Source: Rivularia sp. PCC 7116 (GTDB taxonomy: Bacteria > Cyanobacteriota > Cyanobacteriia > Cyanobacteriales > Nostocaceae). From it: a DNA stretch of 64,000 nucleotides. The translations under genes and the position numbers were made by a program. Below, in pieces: positions 8,620-18,800 of this stretch (its first letter is position 1; every line of letters starts with the position of its first letter). Under the pieces are notes generated by a model. The model was not told where the DNA came from. It was given only the letters and a program-made list of their open reading frames with translations, and ran no database searches. The stretch is from contig NC_019678.1 of the NCBI RefSeq assembly GCF_000316665.1, positions 6,791,001 through 6,855,000 of the forward strand. Reading direction: 5' to 3'.

Positions 8620-8799
8620 ATGACAATTCACGCTTATGCATTTGATGAAGCTGGTGGAGAATTAGGCACCAATGAAGTAGAAAACAATGTCGAGTATTGC
8701 GGTATGTGTCATAGCGATTTAAGTATGCTGGATAACTAATAGGGAATAGCTCAGTATCCATTCGTACCGGAATGTGAAATTGTCGATAAGGTTGCAGTG
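8620..8799 (+). pseudogene. Zinc-dependent alcohol dehydrogenase, 5' remnant
   Basis: An AAAGAGG ribosome site precedes the ATG at 8620. The frame reads [20 protein letters not shown], then [16 protein letters not shown], then two stops (TAA TAG), then continues in the same frame as GIAQYPFVPECEIVDKVAV. This is the start of a YahK-type NAD(P)-dependent alcohol dehydrogenase: the zinc-site GxCHSD motif is present, but a stretch after GGEL is deleted and HE of the second zinc motif (PGHE) has become PECE. The rest of the roughly 350-residue enzyme is missing, the reading ending where the convergent kinase gene ends at 8803. Confidence 0.72.
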
Positions 8800-8802
8800 T
8801 TC

Positions 8803-10263
8803 TTATCTGTTTAAATATTCGTTCAACTCGCTACAAAGCCAATCTACTTCAACTTCAGTTAAATCTATATTATCGAATAACTTGTATTGACTTGTTCCAA
8901 AATTTGCTACAATATCCCACTGATGATTACTACCTGCAATCATTTTTTTCTCAAGTTTAGTTATGTTTTTTAAGGATATTGAACGAAGAAAGCAAGATTT
9001 GAAACATAGCCAATCAAAAGACAGACAAAGTTGTTGCTGCTCAATTTTTATGTTTTCCCTTTTAAGTAGTTTAATTAATACCTGTACGAAGCTATCTATA
9101 ATATTAACTAAAAAGGCTATGCAAGTTCCACAAATTGCAATATTGAAAAGAAGTAGTATTAATGCAAATAGAACGGAATTCATAGACATAGTAAAAGCTA
9201 ATCCGTAAAAAATATTGTTAAAAAAAATACATATTGTCAATAACATTGGAGGCAATATAATTACAGAGGCACAAAGCTTTATAAATAAAAATAGCAAATC
9301 ATATTTAAGCGCGCTGATTCTTTGTCGGGGAAATACAACTTCTAGTCTATTTAATTTATTTTTAAGAAAAATTTTACTTCCAAAGGGTTTTTTAAAATTT
9401 ATAAGATTATGTGAGCTATTGCAATGTTCATTATTGAATAGATTGTTACTATAATTTGAAGTTTGCTGTAAACCTTGTAATGCAGCTTCAGCCGAATCAA
9501 AACGTAGTTCTTCAACGGGTTCAATCATCCGTTTCAACCAGTTAGAAAAACCTTGAGGGCAGTTAACTAATTGTGCAAATCGCATCCGTCCATTTTTTTG
9601 AGGTAAATTAGCGGGATGTATACCGGTAACAAGATAAATTAAAGTTGCTCCTAAACTATATAAATCCGATGACGGAATAACTTTACCGCCGAAATGTTCT
9701 GGTGACATATACCCGTAAGTCCCTACTACTGTCATTGTTGCGGTTTTGGCAGCAGCTAAAGTTTTGACTGAACCAAAATCAACTAGATAGACATCTCCGG
9801 TACAGTTCCCAGAGCGGTTTGTCAAAAGAATATTACTTGGTTTAATGTTTCTGTGAATAATCTGTGATTGTTGTGAATGCAGATAGATAAGAATTTTCAA
9901 AACTGATTCTGCTAGCTGCTTTACTTCTTCTATACCAAAAGTTCTTCCTGTTTGTAAATGTTCTTCTAAAGATGCAGCCTTGATATAGGTTTGTACTAAA
10001 CAAAAGCCTTTAAGATGAGGTTTACTAACTTCAAAATAGTCTAAATAACGAGGAATTTCCGGATGAGAAATACTTTGCAAAATCTGCGCTTCTCTTTCAA
10101 ACAGCTTTAAGTTTTGCCATTCAAAATCATCATCCCAAATCAGAAACTTAACTACAACTAATTGTTGTGTATGCATATCGTTACAAAGCATGGTTCTGTA
10201 TCCAGGTTTTTTACCCAACAGATTGATGACTTCATAGCGATCGCCAATTATTTTTTTGTTCAT
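8803..10263 (-). CDS. Serine/threonine kinase-like membrane protein with mutated catalytic Asp (probable pseudokinase)
   Basis: The 486-residue protein has an N-terminal protein kinase domain (about residues 8-275) and two hydrophobic segments near 320-345 and 355-385, followed by a basic C-terminal domain. The ATP-binding lysine (VVVKFL, K39), DFG (D162) and the SPE of the activation segment are present, but the catalytic loop reads HRN at 137-139 instead of HRD: the codon at 9847-9849 (minus) is AAC. The glycine-rich loop is also degenerate (LGKKPGYRT). It therefore may bind nucleotide but transfer phosphate poorly or not at all. The gene lies 22 bp after a paralog of the same architecture (10286-11677) that has HRD, and the two are surely one operon from a tandem duplication. 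The 3' end faces an alcohol dehydrogenase remnant. Confidence 0.88.
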   Translation of the reverse strand: MNKKIIGDRYEVINLLGKKPGYRTMLCNDMHTQQLVVVKFLIWDDDFEWQNLKLFEREAQILQSISHPEIPRYLDYFEVSKPHLKGFCLVQTYIKAASLEEHLQTGRTFGIEEVKQLAESVLKILIYLHSQQSQIIHRNIKPSNILLTNRSGNCTGDVYLVDFGSVKTLAAAKTATMTVVGTYGYMSPEHFGGKVIPSSDLYSLGATLIYLVTGIHPANLPQKNGRMRFAQLVNCPQGFSNWLKRMIEPVEELRFDSAEAALQGLQQTSNYSNNLFNNEHCNSSHNLINFKKPFGSKIFLKNKLNRLEVVFPRQRISALKYDLLFLFIKLCASVIILPPMLLTICIFFNNIFYGLAFTMSMNSVLFALILLLFNIAICGTCIAFLVNIIDSFVQVLIKLLKRENIKIEQQQLCLSFDWLCFKSCFLRSISLKNITKLEKKMIAGSNHQWDIVANFGTSQYKLFDNIDLTEVEVDWLCSELNEYLNR

Positions 10264-10285
10264 TGACTCTGTTTTAATATCAGAT

Positions 10286-11677
10286 TTAAATCGTTTTTAT
10301 ATCCAACCAATCCCTAAGTTCGCGACTTAGCCAAGCTGCTTGTGCAGTATTTAGAAAACCTTTACCAAAGCTGTATTTATAAATTCCTAACCAAATAATT
10401 ACTTCTGGTATTTTATTTGTATTGCTGTCTAATTTTATAATCGCTTGACGAGGAATCGAAGGGCGATAGCGATATTCCAACCCTAGTAATTTATAAGAGA
10501 AGTAAATTCGTTGTTTATCGATTTGCAATTTCTTTTTACCAAAAGGAATAAACAACATATTCACAATAATTTTCAGCCAAATAGTTACATAGATAGATAA
10601 CATAGCCATTAAAATAGCTGTAGCTGCTAATAAATAATTATTCATCAAGCCATGATTAATAAAAATTGGTTGAAAAATAGCCTCTATTTTAGGAAGCAGT
10701 AATATTGAAGACATGCCATACAGTATTGCTACATTTAATGTCCCAATAAAATGTACTATCGAACTTTCTCTATCTTTTCTACAAGGAGTAGTGATTTCGA
10801 TTACATCTGCCGACTTTTTAATAGAAATTTTTTTTGATAAATTGGAAGAGAAATCGGATAAATTTGTAGATGATAATTTATCTAGACTGTTTAAAGCTTC
10901 AGCAGCCGATTTAAAACGTTTTTCTAATTCTGGCTCAACCATTTTTTTGAGCCATTTGCCCAATTCGCGCGAACAATTATTTATTCTCCAAACTTCAAAT
11001 TTTCCTAATTTTTGAGGTGAATCCACAGGTGATTTTCCAGTTAATAGGTAAATTAAAGTTGCACCTAAACTATACAAATCAGAAGCAGCAACAGCTCTTG
11101 CTCCAAATTGCTCTGGAGACATATAGCCATAAGTTCCAACAACAGTACAAATATCGCTTTCACTACTAGTTAACGTTTGTACGGAGCCAAAATCAATCAA
11201 AAAAACATCACCAATGCTATTACCAGAGCGATTAGTTAAAAGAATATTACTCGGTTTAATATCGCGATGGACTACCGATGGATTTTGTCCGTGTAAATAA
11301 ATTAGAATTTGTAGAAGAAATTTAGCTAGCTGTTTAACTTCTATTTCACTAAAAGTCCCTTTATTTTGTATATGCTGCTCTAAAGAAACAGCTTCAATAT
11401 AGCTTTGCACAAATGCCAAAGCTTTTTTATTCGATAGCGCAACTTCAAAGAAGTCAATATAACTTGGAATAGCAGAAAAAGAAAGATTGCGTAGAATCTG
11501 CGCTTCTCTTTGAAACAGTTTCAATTCTTCCCATTCAATTTCACTGTTAAAAATAAGCAGTTTAATTACTACTAATTCGTTTGTTTGCAAGTCTCTTGCT
11601 AAAAGAATCTTTCTTCCCGCTTTTTTCGCAAGTTGTCGTAAAATTTCGTAGCGCTCTTTTAAAACACGGAGAGACAT
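10286..11677 (-). CDS. Serine/threonine protein kinase with C-terminal transmembrane segments
   Basis: The 463-residue protein has the same architecture as its downstream neighbour: a Hanks-type kinase domain (about residues 10-275), then two hydrophobic segments (about 315-340 and 350-380) and a short cytoplasmic tail. Catalytic motifs are intact: VVIKLL with K39, VVHRDIKPSNILL with D139, LIDFGSV with D162, and YGYMSPEQFG. The glycine-rich loop is replaced by LAKKAGRKI, as in the paralog, so this loop was lost before the duplication. The start at 11677 places the kinase domain right at the N-terminus, the usual cyanobacterial arrangement. It is the first gene of a two-gene operon; substrates are unknown. 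About 40% or more of the kinase residues match the neighbour by eye. Confidence 0.9.
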   Translation of the reverse strand: MSLRVLKERYEILRQLAKKAGRKILLARDLQTNELVVIKLLIFNSEIEWEELKLFQREAQILRNLSFSAIPSYIDFFEVALSNKKALAFVQSYIEAVSLEQHIQNKGTFSEIEVKQLAKFLLQILIYLHGQNPSVVHRDIKPSNILLTNRSGNSIGDVFLIDFGSVQTLTSSESDICTVVGTYGYMSPEQFGARAVAASDLYSLGATLIYLLTGKSPVDSPQKLGKFEVWRINNCSRELGKWLKKMVEPELEKRFKSAAEALNSLDKLSSTNLSDFSSNLSKKISIKKSADVIEITTPCRKDRESSIVHFIGTLNVAILYGMSSILLLPKIEAIFQPIFINHGLMNNYLLAATAILMAMLSIYVTIWLKIIVNMLFIPFGKKKLQIDKQRIYFSYKLLGLEYRYRPSIPRQAIIKLDSNTNKIPEVIIWLGIYKYSFGKGFLNTAQAAWLSRELRDWLDIKTI

Positions 11678-12111
11678 TAACTCGATTTATACTCCAGACA
11701 ACAGGAAATACCTTGATTTCTTTAATTATCAACTATTTTTCTCTGACAAAATTTTACTTCATCATCTCTTTACCCCAATTTCACATTGATAATTCAGAGA
11801 TTTCGCCGATATTTTCAGTAATAAGCTTAAAGCAAAGATAATCTTTTACTATAATCTAGTATTTTTACTTAACAGATTTTGGCGTTAAGGTTGACTTAAA
11901 AGTGCTGTGAAAACCTTGAGAAATCTTATAACAGTTCCGCATATTTCGAGACAGTTGCCGGTGTAGATGTTCTGCCCCATTATTGCCTTGCTGTTGCCTG
12001 CTTTAAAGAAATTTGAATGTAGCAATAAGACTTATAGCTTCACACGCCTGCAAGTAAGTATGACAAGATTATAAATTATGGTATTAATAAAAACATACCT
12101 ATACTTTTTCA

Positions 12112-12270
12112 TCAGAACTTAATATTTTTACTCAGTACCCGTTTAACTTCCTTACCCCCTAATTCAGCAAGATGTTCCATTGCACATTGCGGCTTGGAGT
12201 GAAAGTTCGGGAATTTATCGATGTAGAGACTTAGCGCTGCCACATCTTTTAACAGTTCCGAGAAAACAAA
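12112..12270 (-). pseudogene. Possible gene remnant in intergenic space
   Basis: In the 664-bp gap 11678-12341 the minus strand carries about 50 open codons that look protein-like (LLKDVAALSLYIDKFPNFHS, then KPQCAMEHLAELGGKEVKRV). There is no start codon with a ribosome site at its beginning; an internal ATG at 12180 gives only 22 residues. I do not recognise the family. The rest of the gap is AT-rich and holds nothing I can support. Confidence 0.25.
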
Positions 12271-12341
12271 TCAACCAAAAATCATACCAATCGTAATAAA
12301 GTAAAAAGTAATCCACTTTACTTTTAGACAAAGAATAATCG

Positions 12342-12752
12342 ATGATATTTTCAGGCACAAGACCGGATAATTTGGGTGTTAATAACGGTAAACTGGCAGC
12401 TTGTCCTAAATCCCCTAACTGTGTTTCTTCTCAGAGTCCAAGCTCCGATGAAACTCATTTTATTCAACCGTTGAAATACACTTCGACAACAGAAAAAGCT
12501 TTAAATGACCTTAAAAACGTCATTCAATCCGAAGATAGAACCAAGATAATCAACGAATCGTCAGATTATGTATACGCAGAATTTAAAAGCGCTTTAATGG
12601 GATATGTAGATGACGTAGAATTTTATTTAGATAGCACGACAAATACTATTCACGTTCGTTCTGCTTCCCGATTAGGGCAAAGCGATTTAGGTGTTAACCG
12701 CAAACGAATTGAGACAATTAGAACTAAATTTAACCAGATCCAAGGTAGCTGA
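12342..12752 (+). CDS. DUF1499 domain-containing protein
   Basis: This 136-residue protein belongs to the DUF1499 family of unknown function. Typical features are the N-terminal PxxLGV...GKLAACPKSPNCVSSQ segment with two cysteines, the middle ALNDLKNVIQSED helix, then YVYAEFKSALMGYVDDVEFY and the end VRSASRLGQSDLGVNRKRIE. In plants and algae related proteins are chloroplast-associated, and in cyanobacteria the protein is often found alone, as here. No clear signal peptide is present with the ATG at 12342. It converges with the broken DNA ligase gene across a strong hairpin. Confidence 0.88.
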   Translation: MIFSGTRPDNLGVNNGKLAACPKSPNCVSSQSPSSDETHFIQPLKYTSTTEKALNDLKNVIQSEDRTKIINESSDYVYAEFKSALMGYVDDVEFYLDSTTNTIHVRSASRLGQSDLGVNRKRIETIRTKFNQIQGS

Positions 12753-12758
12753 ATCTTA

Positions 12759-12782
12759 TAGAGACGCAATACCGCGTCTCTA
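12759..12782. terminator. Bidirectional terminator-like hairpin
   Basis: A perfect 9-bp stem TAGAGACGC/GCGTCTCTA with a 6-nt loop lies between the stop of the DUF1499 gene (12752) and the stop of the ligase fragment (12785). A related GAGACG...CGTCTC sequence occurs at 47158-47171 after lepA, so it belongs to a dispersed hairpin family. Confidence 0.65.
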
Positions 12783-12784
12783 AA

Positions 12785-13225
12785 TTATTCACACAAACCA
12801 ATAAACCTTCCGTGCCATAAATTACCGTTTTCAGTTAATCCCAGACATCTAACGGTAATTTTCACACTTCCTGGTGTTTCTGTATGACGACGAATAATTT
12901 CCCGCATGTCTTGAAGTGAAAATCCAGTTCCCACAGAACCAACAGGAACTAATTTACCTGCAACTTCACGAGCCACAACCGCAGCACTAAAAGGTCTGCC
13001 CGTGCCTTTAACTAAAGTCAAATCCGTAACTACTAAATCTAATTCCAGACAATATTTTGTCCGCAACATTGCTTGGCTATGCTTATCTTTTCCACCTGTA
13101 TAAACACAGTTTTTTAGTATCCAAACTTCTCCTTCTCTTCCTTCCGATTGTTGATTTAAAACCAACTCTTTTTTCTGTTCTTGACTTCTAGCTGTAGGTA
13201 GATTTTCAAAATAATCTTTTCTCAA
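12785..13225 (-). pseudogene. ATP-dependent DNA ligase, C-terminal part of an interrupted gene
   Basis: This 146-residue frame starts with TTG at 13225 and contains the end of the adenylation domain (SEGREGEVWILKNC, motif IV-like, and YTGGKDKHSQAMLRTKY near motif V) followed by the OB-fold (GRPFSAAVVAREVAGKLVPV, GTGFSLQDMREIIRRH, LWHGRFIGLCE). It lacks the nucleotidyl lysine, which is in the separate frame at 13304-13810. The two frames are in phase and separated by 78 bp with several in-frame stops made of GAGGGAGTGAGGG-type simple sequence. AGGAG lies about 10 nt before the TTG, so separate translation is conceivable, but a broken gene is the simpler reading. Confidence 0.72.
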
Positions 13226-13303
13226 ACATTGACTACTCCTATTCCGCTCTAAGATTTCCTAGAAAAATTTCTCCCTCACTCCCTCCCTCTCTCACTCTCT
13301 CCC

Positions 13304-13810
13304 TCAGTTAGTTAGGTAATCTTCTACCGGAAAGGGAGTAATTTTCTCTGCTGCTGCAATTCTTTCTGTTTCCGTTGCTATTGTTAAATCATTCCCGGCA
13401 AACCACAAAGCTTTGAAGATTGCATATATTGGTTTCGGTGAAGTACTTACTTCTTGGTTTGCATTAATAGTCGCAGCTTGTGCAGCAGTACGATGTTCGC
13501 TTCCTATCACCGAAGAGTAATACAATTCCCCATCTAAAATAAACGTTCCTATATTAATTGCAGCTTGCTGTAGCGCTTGGTTTATTTCCTCGCAAGGTTG
13601 GCGCTTCATTTTTGCAGAACGCGATTGATAATAAACTTGATCTGGTGTTGCAACTACTACTAACGTACTACCATCGCGCTTCGGTTGTCCCCAATACTCA
13701 GGTGAATTAATATAATAAGAACGCTCCTGAGGAGCATCAACAGCCTGCATGGTTTGAACGAATCCCGGTTGTAAATGCAGGGGTAATTCAGGTATAGTAC
13801 TTGGCTTCAT
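13304..13810 (-). pseudogene. ATP-dependent DNA ligase, N-terminal adenylation part of an interrupted gene
   Basis: The 168-residue frame encodes the first part of an ATP-dependent DNA ligase: YWGQPKRDGSTLVVVATPDQ holds motif I (the KxDG lysine forms the AMP adduct; here KRDG), FILDGELYY is motif III, and IFKALWFAGNDLT matches motif IIIa with its usual FD changed to FK. It ends at TGA 13306-13304 after VEDYLTN. The remainder of the enzyme follows in the same frame at 12785-13225 after a 78-bp simple-sequence insert with stops. An intact gene would encode about 310 residues, normal for the small cyanobacterial ligases. These accessory ligases act in repair; the essential replicative ligase is the NAD-dependent LigA. 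Confidence 0.72.
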
Positions 13811-14017
13811 GGAATAATAGTATTTTTGTATTATGTTACCATTATTTATTCTGTAAAAGTCAAAATTATTTTAATTAAGCTGATGTACGGCGAAATTCTA
13901 TAACGGTAAAAATCAAAACCATCTCGGGGCTTGCTGCGTCTTGTATAGAGCTTAATTACGCATTGTCCTTAGCTGCAACACCCGTCATTCAAAGATAAAT
14001 CTTATTAACCGCAAGCA

Positions 14018-14341
14018 ATGGTAACTATTGTAGTTTGTATCAATATTCTAATTTCGTTGATACTGCTTTACTGCACCTGGCAAACGTACAAATTGAAACG
14101 GCAACTAGTTTGGCTGACAAAGTTTTTCACAAACTGCGATCGCAATTCTTATGCATTGCTCTACAGAAGAGCAGAAGCAATTTATTTAGGCAAACAAAAT
14201 TTAAATAATCTTCGTAAGAGCAATGAAAGTTTACAGGTAAAATTACGACAGTTTAAGCAAATTTTGGCACTAATAGTTTTTGGAAGGCAAATATTATGGA
14301 CTCGTCCCGGATTGAGAAATAGGTTGAAAATTAAGCGTTGA
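14018..14341 (+). CDS. Small membrane protein of unknown function
   Basis: I do not recognise a named family. The 107-residue protein starts with one hydrophobic helix (IVVCINILISLILLYCTW, residues 4-21) and continues with a basic, helical cytoplasmic-type region (QTYKLKRQLVWLTKFF, NNLRKSNESLQVKLRQFKQI), then LALIVFGRQILWTRPGLRNR. It looks like a membrane-anchored coiled-coil protein. It lies upstream of a YtxH-like gene and a DUF948 gene in the same direction, an arrangement that suggests a shared envelope-related role. Gaps of 220-260 bp separate the three, so one transcript is uncertain. Confidence 0.7.
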   Translation: MVTIVVCINILISLILLYCTWQTYKLKRQLVWLTKFFTNCDRNSYALLYRRAEAIYLGKQNLNNLRKSNESLQVKLRQFKQILALIVFGRQILWTRPGLRNRLKIKR

Positions 14342-14563
14342 ATGGGTATGGGGTATAGGGCACTGGTAACATTAGCTTAAACTCTCTTATCCTATTTAGG
14401 TATGTTAATTTGAAGCAATATTTCAAATAAATAACGTTTGATAACTCTATGCAACCTTTGCAATCAATATATTGTCATTAGCTAGAACAGTAGTAAAATC
14501 TTTGAGATTCTTGCAAGCCGCTCAAACCCACCTAAAATGGGTTTAAGGAGATGTATATATAAA

Positions 14564-14911
14564 ATGTCTAATAACCGTAGTGGAAATTTTATTGGCGGTT
14601 TGATGCTGGGAGCTACCATTGGTGCCATCACCGGGTTGCTTGTGGCTCCGCGCACGGGACGCGAAACACGCAAATTGTTGAAAAAATCTGCTGATGCTTT
14701 ACCAGATTTAGCAGAGGATTTATCAACAAGCGCTCAAATTCAAGCAGATCGTATTTCTGATGCTGCTTTACATTCTTGGGATGATACTTTGGAGCGATTG
14801 CGAGAAGCCCTGTTTGCGGGAATAGATGCTTCTGTGCGGGAAAATCAAGCATTGAAGCGGCAAGAAATGACCGATGACTCTAATTCTCTAACCCAGCATA
14901 TTAATAATTAG
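14564..14911 (+). CDS. YtxH domain-containing protein
   Basis: This small membrane protein (115 residues from the ATG at 14564) begins MSNNRSGNFIGGLMLGATIG and continues AITGLLVAPRTGRETRKLL, the diagnostic glycine-rich helix plus APxxGxETR turn of the YtxH family. The rest is an amphipathic helix (about residues 40-100) that probably forms a coiled coil. YtxH proteins are stress-associated single-pass membrane proteins whose molecular role is unclear. I prefer 14564 to the ATG at 14537: AAGGAG at 14545-14550 lies ahead of it and the family starts close to the glycine-rich helix. The earlier start would add MGLRRCIYK. Confidence 0.85.
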   Translation: MSNNRSGNFIGGLMLGATIGAITGLLVAPRTGRETRKLLKKSADALPDLAEDLSTSAQIQADRISDAALHSWDDTLERLREALFAGIDASVRENQALKRQEMTDDSNSLTQHINN

Positions 14912-15170
14912 TAATTACTAGACCGAATTAATCTAAAGGCAAGATTTTAGGTGCTAGTTTCGATTATGGAAACTGTCGTAAACCGTAAAATCTAAAATCT
15001 CAAAGCCAGCTATGAATGGTGGTTAATCATTTTATGGTAAACCTGTTAGCGGAAAGTTTGGAATTAGCATCCACATTTTTCGATAACAATCACTTTGGTG
15101 GAAGGAGCATATATTATCTTCCGATCTGCCAAATTTTCGCAAAATACTTTTAGCTATTGACAAAATTAGC

Positions 15171-15599
15171 GTGAGTGAACCTCTGTTTTGGTTGGGATTA
15201 TCTATCTTACTAGTGGCTGTTAGTTTAACTGCTTTGTTGGTGGCTGCTATTCCAGCTTTGCAGGAAGTAGCTAGAGCAGCTCGTAGTGCAGAAAAGTTGT
15301 TTGATACACTTTCACGGGAGCTACCACCTACCTTAGAAGCTGTCCGCTTAACTGGTTTAGAAATTACCGATTTGACTGATGATGTTAGTGAAGGAGTTCA
15401 AAATGCTTCAGGAGTTGCAAAACAAGTAGATCAAAGTCTTAGTAGTGCTAAAAAGCAAGCCCAAAATGTGCAAGTCGGAACGCGCAGTATTTTTGTTGGC
15501 GTGAAAGCTGCATGGAAAACTTTAATTAATCCTAAACCTTCCAGACGTGCTATCGAACGTCAAGTATCCTCTCAGAAAGCGATACCACGAAGACAGTGA
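15171..15599 (+). CDS. DUF948 domain-containing membrane protein
   Basis: The 142-residue protein starts with GTG at 15171. It has one N-terminal transmembrane helix (LFWLGLSILLVAVSLTALLV, about residues 5-24), a helical middle with LSRELPPTLEAVRLTGLEIT (about 48-67) and repeated polar heptads (DVSEGVQNASGVAKQVDQ), then a basic tail. This is the DUF948 pattern: a membrane-anchored coiled coil resembling parts of methyl-accepting proteins, function unknown. In cyanobacteria DUF948 and YtxH genes are often neighbours, as here (259 bp apart), which supports both calls. Confidence 0.85.
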   Translation: MSEPLFWLGLSILLVAVSLTALLVAAIPALQEVARAARSAEKLFDTLSRELPPTLEAVRLTGLEITDLTDDVSEGVQNASGVAKQVDQSLSSAKKQAQNVQVGTRSIFVGVKAAWKTLINPKPSRRAIERQVSSQKAIPRRQ

Positions 15600-15870
15600 G
15601 CAGTTACCAATTAACAGTAAATATTGTGATTAGGAGGTTTGATTCATAAATATTGAATTCTTAACTCCTAATCTCAAGTGCGGTTAATTAATTACTGTAT
15701 AACCCAGAAAAATGATAATTTTTAATTACTTATCAACCATTACCTATTGCCAAGCGTCACAGATTTGACTTCTTACCCGCATCGCTTCATTTTGGCAACT
15801 GTAATCAAATTACTGCATTCAAAGTGGGAACTATATTTATAAGAATTTAAAATTTTTATAAAGTAAAGTA

Positions 15871-18800
15871 ATGCATAATATTTCAGGACTACAATCAACG
15901 GCTACCCAAGAAACTTTATTACACCGCATTGCGAATCGCATTCGCCAGTCTTTAGAGTTAAAAGAAATTTTAAATACGATGGTGGCGGAAGTAAGGGATT
16001 ATTTAGGAACTGACCGTGTAAAAGTATATCAGTTCAATCCCGATAGCAGTGGGGTAGTAATTGCCGAATCAATTCATAATAATCGGCTACCTTCTTTGCT
16101 AGGTTTGAGTTTTCCGGCTGATGATATTCCTCCCTACGCTCGCGAATTATATTTAAGGGCACGTCAGCGAACTGTAGTCGATGTTGCTAATATTCAAATC
16201 GGAATTAGTCCCTTAGAGCATCCGGAAACTGGAGAAACTCAGGAGCAAAATGATATTCGCTACCGTTCTTTAGACCCCTGTCATGCAGAATATTTAACTG
16301 CAATGGGGGTTAAGTCTTCAGTAATAGTACCAATTGTTTTAGAAGAAGTTTCTACTGGTAAAAAACAATCTTCTTCCTTCAACTCTTCCGCTCAGCTTTG
16401 GGGTTTGCTAGCTTGTCATCATAGCGAATCGCGTCACGTGAGTGAAGAGGAATTACAGTTTATTCAAGCTGTTGTGGATCAAGTTGCAGTTGCTATATCT
16501 CAGTCGATTTTGCTGGAGAAAGTGAGATCGCAAGCAAAGCAGGAAGCTAATATCAATCGTGTCACCAAGCTACTTTATACAAATCCTAATGTAAAATTAC
16601 ACGATGCTCTTCAAGAAGCGGTGGCAACATTTAATGGCTCTGGTGGCAGACTTTATTTGCTTGCAGATGAGCAACAACCCAGAGAAATTTATACATATGG
16701 AATGCAGCCAGATTTTATAAGTAAAGAAGAAAATAGAGTTGTCGAAGAAAATTATCTTTGGAAGAATTTTTTGCACTCGGTGATTGAATCCGGTTCTGAT
16801 AGTACCGGTTATAAACGTTGGACTGTACAGTGGATGAATTCGGTATATCAGCTAAAAGACTGTAAAGAAGAAGTTGATCATCATTCCAACCTATGGGCTA
16901 TTGACGATGTTTACCGCGAACCTTTATTTCGTACCTTAACTCCATTCTTTCAATCTACTTCAATTCGCAGTCTTCTTATTATTCCGTTACACTACGGAAC
17001 TCATCTTGTTGGCTGCTTAACTATCTTCCGAGATGAAGTAGATACGGAGATTTTATGGGCGGGATGGCACAATCCCGATACTCGCCAATTGATGGCAAGA
17101 CAGTCTTTTGAAGTATGGAGGCAAGAGAAAGCTGCACAAACTAGGGTTTGGACGGAAGAAGAATTGAAGTATGCTCAAGCGCTGGGCGAACGATTTTCTA
17201 CTGCAATAAAACAGTACAGGCTTTATCAACAAGTACAAACATTAAACGCGAATCTAGAACAGCAAGTAGAAGAGCGTACAGAACAACTTCAACAAAAAAC
17301 TCAGCAGCTAGAATTTTCAAATTTAGAGTTAGAAAACTTTATTTCCAGACAAGAAGCGCTTGCAGGTATTGTTGCTAAGATACGCGAATCCCTAGATATT
17401 GAAGAAATTTTCCGAATTACAACCAAGGAATTAAATGAGATACTTGATGTTGATAGAGTTTCAGCTTATCGGTTTAATTCGGATTGGGGTGGAGAGTTTG
17501 TTGCTGACTTTGAATCTGTGAGTCCCCAATGGCTTGATATTGGAGAATTAGGTGTAAATACAGTTTGGGACGATACTTATCTACAAGAAACTCAAGGTGG
17601 TAGATACGCCAAGGGTGAAGTTTCAGTAGTAGATGATATTTATCAGCAAAACTTTTCTCAATGTCATCTCGATATTTACGAACAGTTCCAAATTAAAGCT
17701 TTTATTGTAGTACCAATATTTATTGGAAAAAACCTGTGGGGACTTTTAGGAGTATATGAGCATCAGGAATTGCGCCATTGGAAAACTTCTGAGGTGGAAT
17801 TTACCAGTCAAATAGCGGCTCAGTTAGGAGTAGCAGTACAACATTCTAGTTTATTAGCTTATACTCGTCAGCAGACAAAAGAGTTAAAGGTTTCTAATAC
17901 AGAGCTTAAAAGAGTTATAGAACAGCAAAAAGCTCTTTCAATTATTGTTGCCAAGATACGTGAATCTCTTGATATTGAAGAAATTTTCCGAATTACGACT
18001 AAAGAAATTACTCAAATTTTAGATGTTGATAGAGTTTCGGTTTACCGATTTAATGCCGATTGGGGTGGAGAATTTGTTGCTGACTTTGAATGTGTTACTC
18101 CTCGTTGGCTCGATATTGGAGAATTAGGAGTTAACGTAGTTTGGGATGATACCTATCTGCAAGAAACTCAAGGTGGTAGATATCGCAAAGGTGAAATTTC
18201 TGTTGTAGATGATATTTATCAGCAAGATTTTTCACAATGCCACCTTGATATCTACGAGCAGTTCCATATTAAAGCTTTCATTCTCGTACCGATTTTTGTC
18301 GAGCAAAACCTTTGGGGACTTTTGGGTGTATATCAACATCAAGCCTCACGTCATTGGGAAGTTTCAGAGGTTGAATTTGTGAGTCAAATTGCAGCCCAAT
18401 TAGGAGTTGCAATGCAGCACGCTTCTTTACTTAACCATAATCGAGAAAAAAGCGAGCAATTATCTAAAACTCTAATTAACTTAAAAGACACTCAAACTCA
18501 ACTTATTCAAACCGAAAAAATGTCTAGTTTGGGACAGTTGGTAGCAGGAATTGCCCACGAAATCAATAATCCGGTTAATTTCATTTATGCTAATTTAGCT
18601 CATCTAGAGGAATACACAAATAATATTTTGCAGGTACTAAGCTGCTATCAACAATATTGTCCGGAACCTTCTGATGAAGTTCAAACATTACTTGAGGAAG
18701 CTGACATAGAATATATTGCCCAAGATTTACCAAAACTCTGTTCTTCTTTATCTATAGGAACTAAACGCATTCAATCTATTGTTTTATCTTTACGCAGCTT

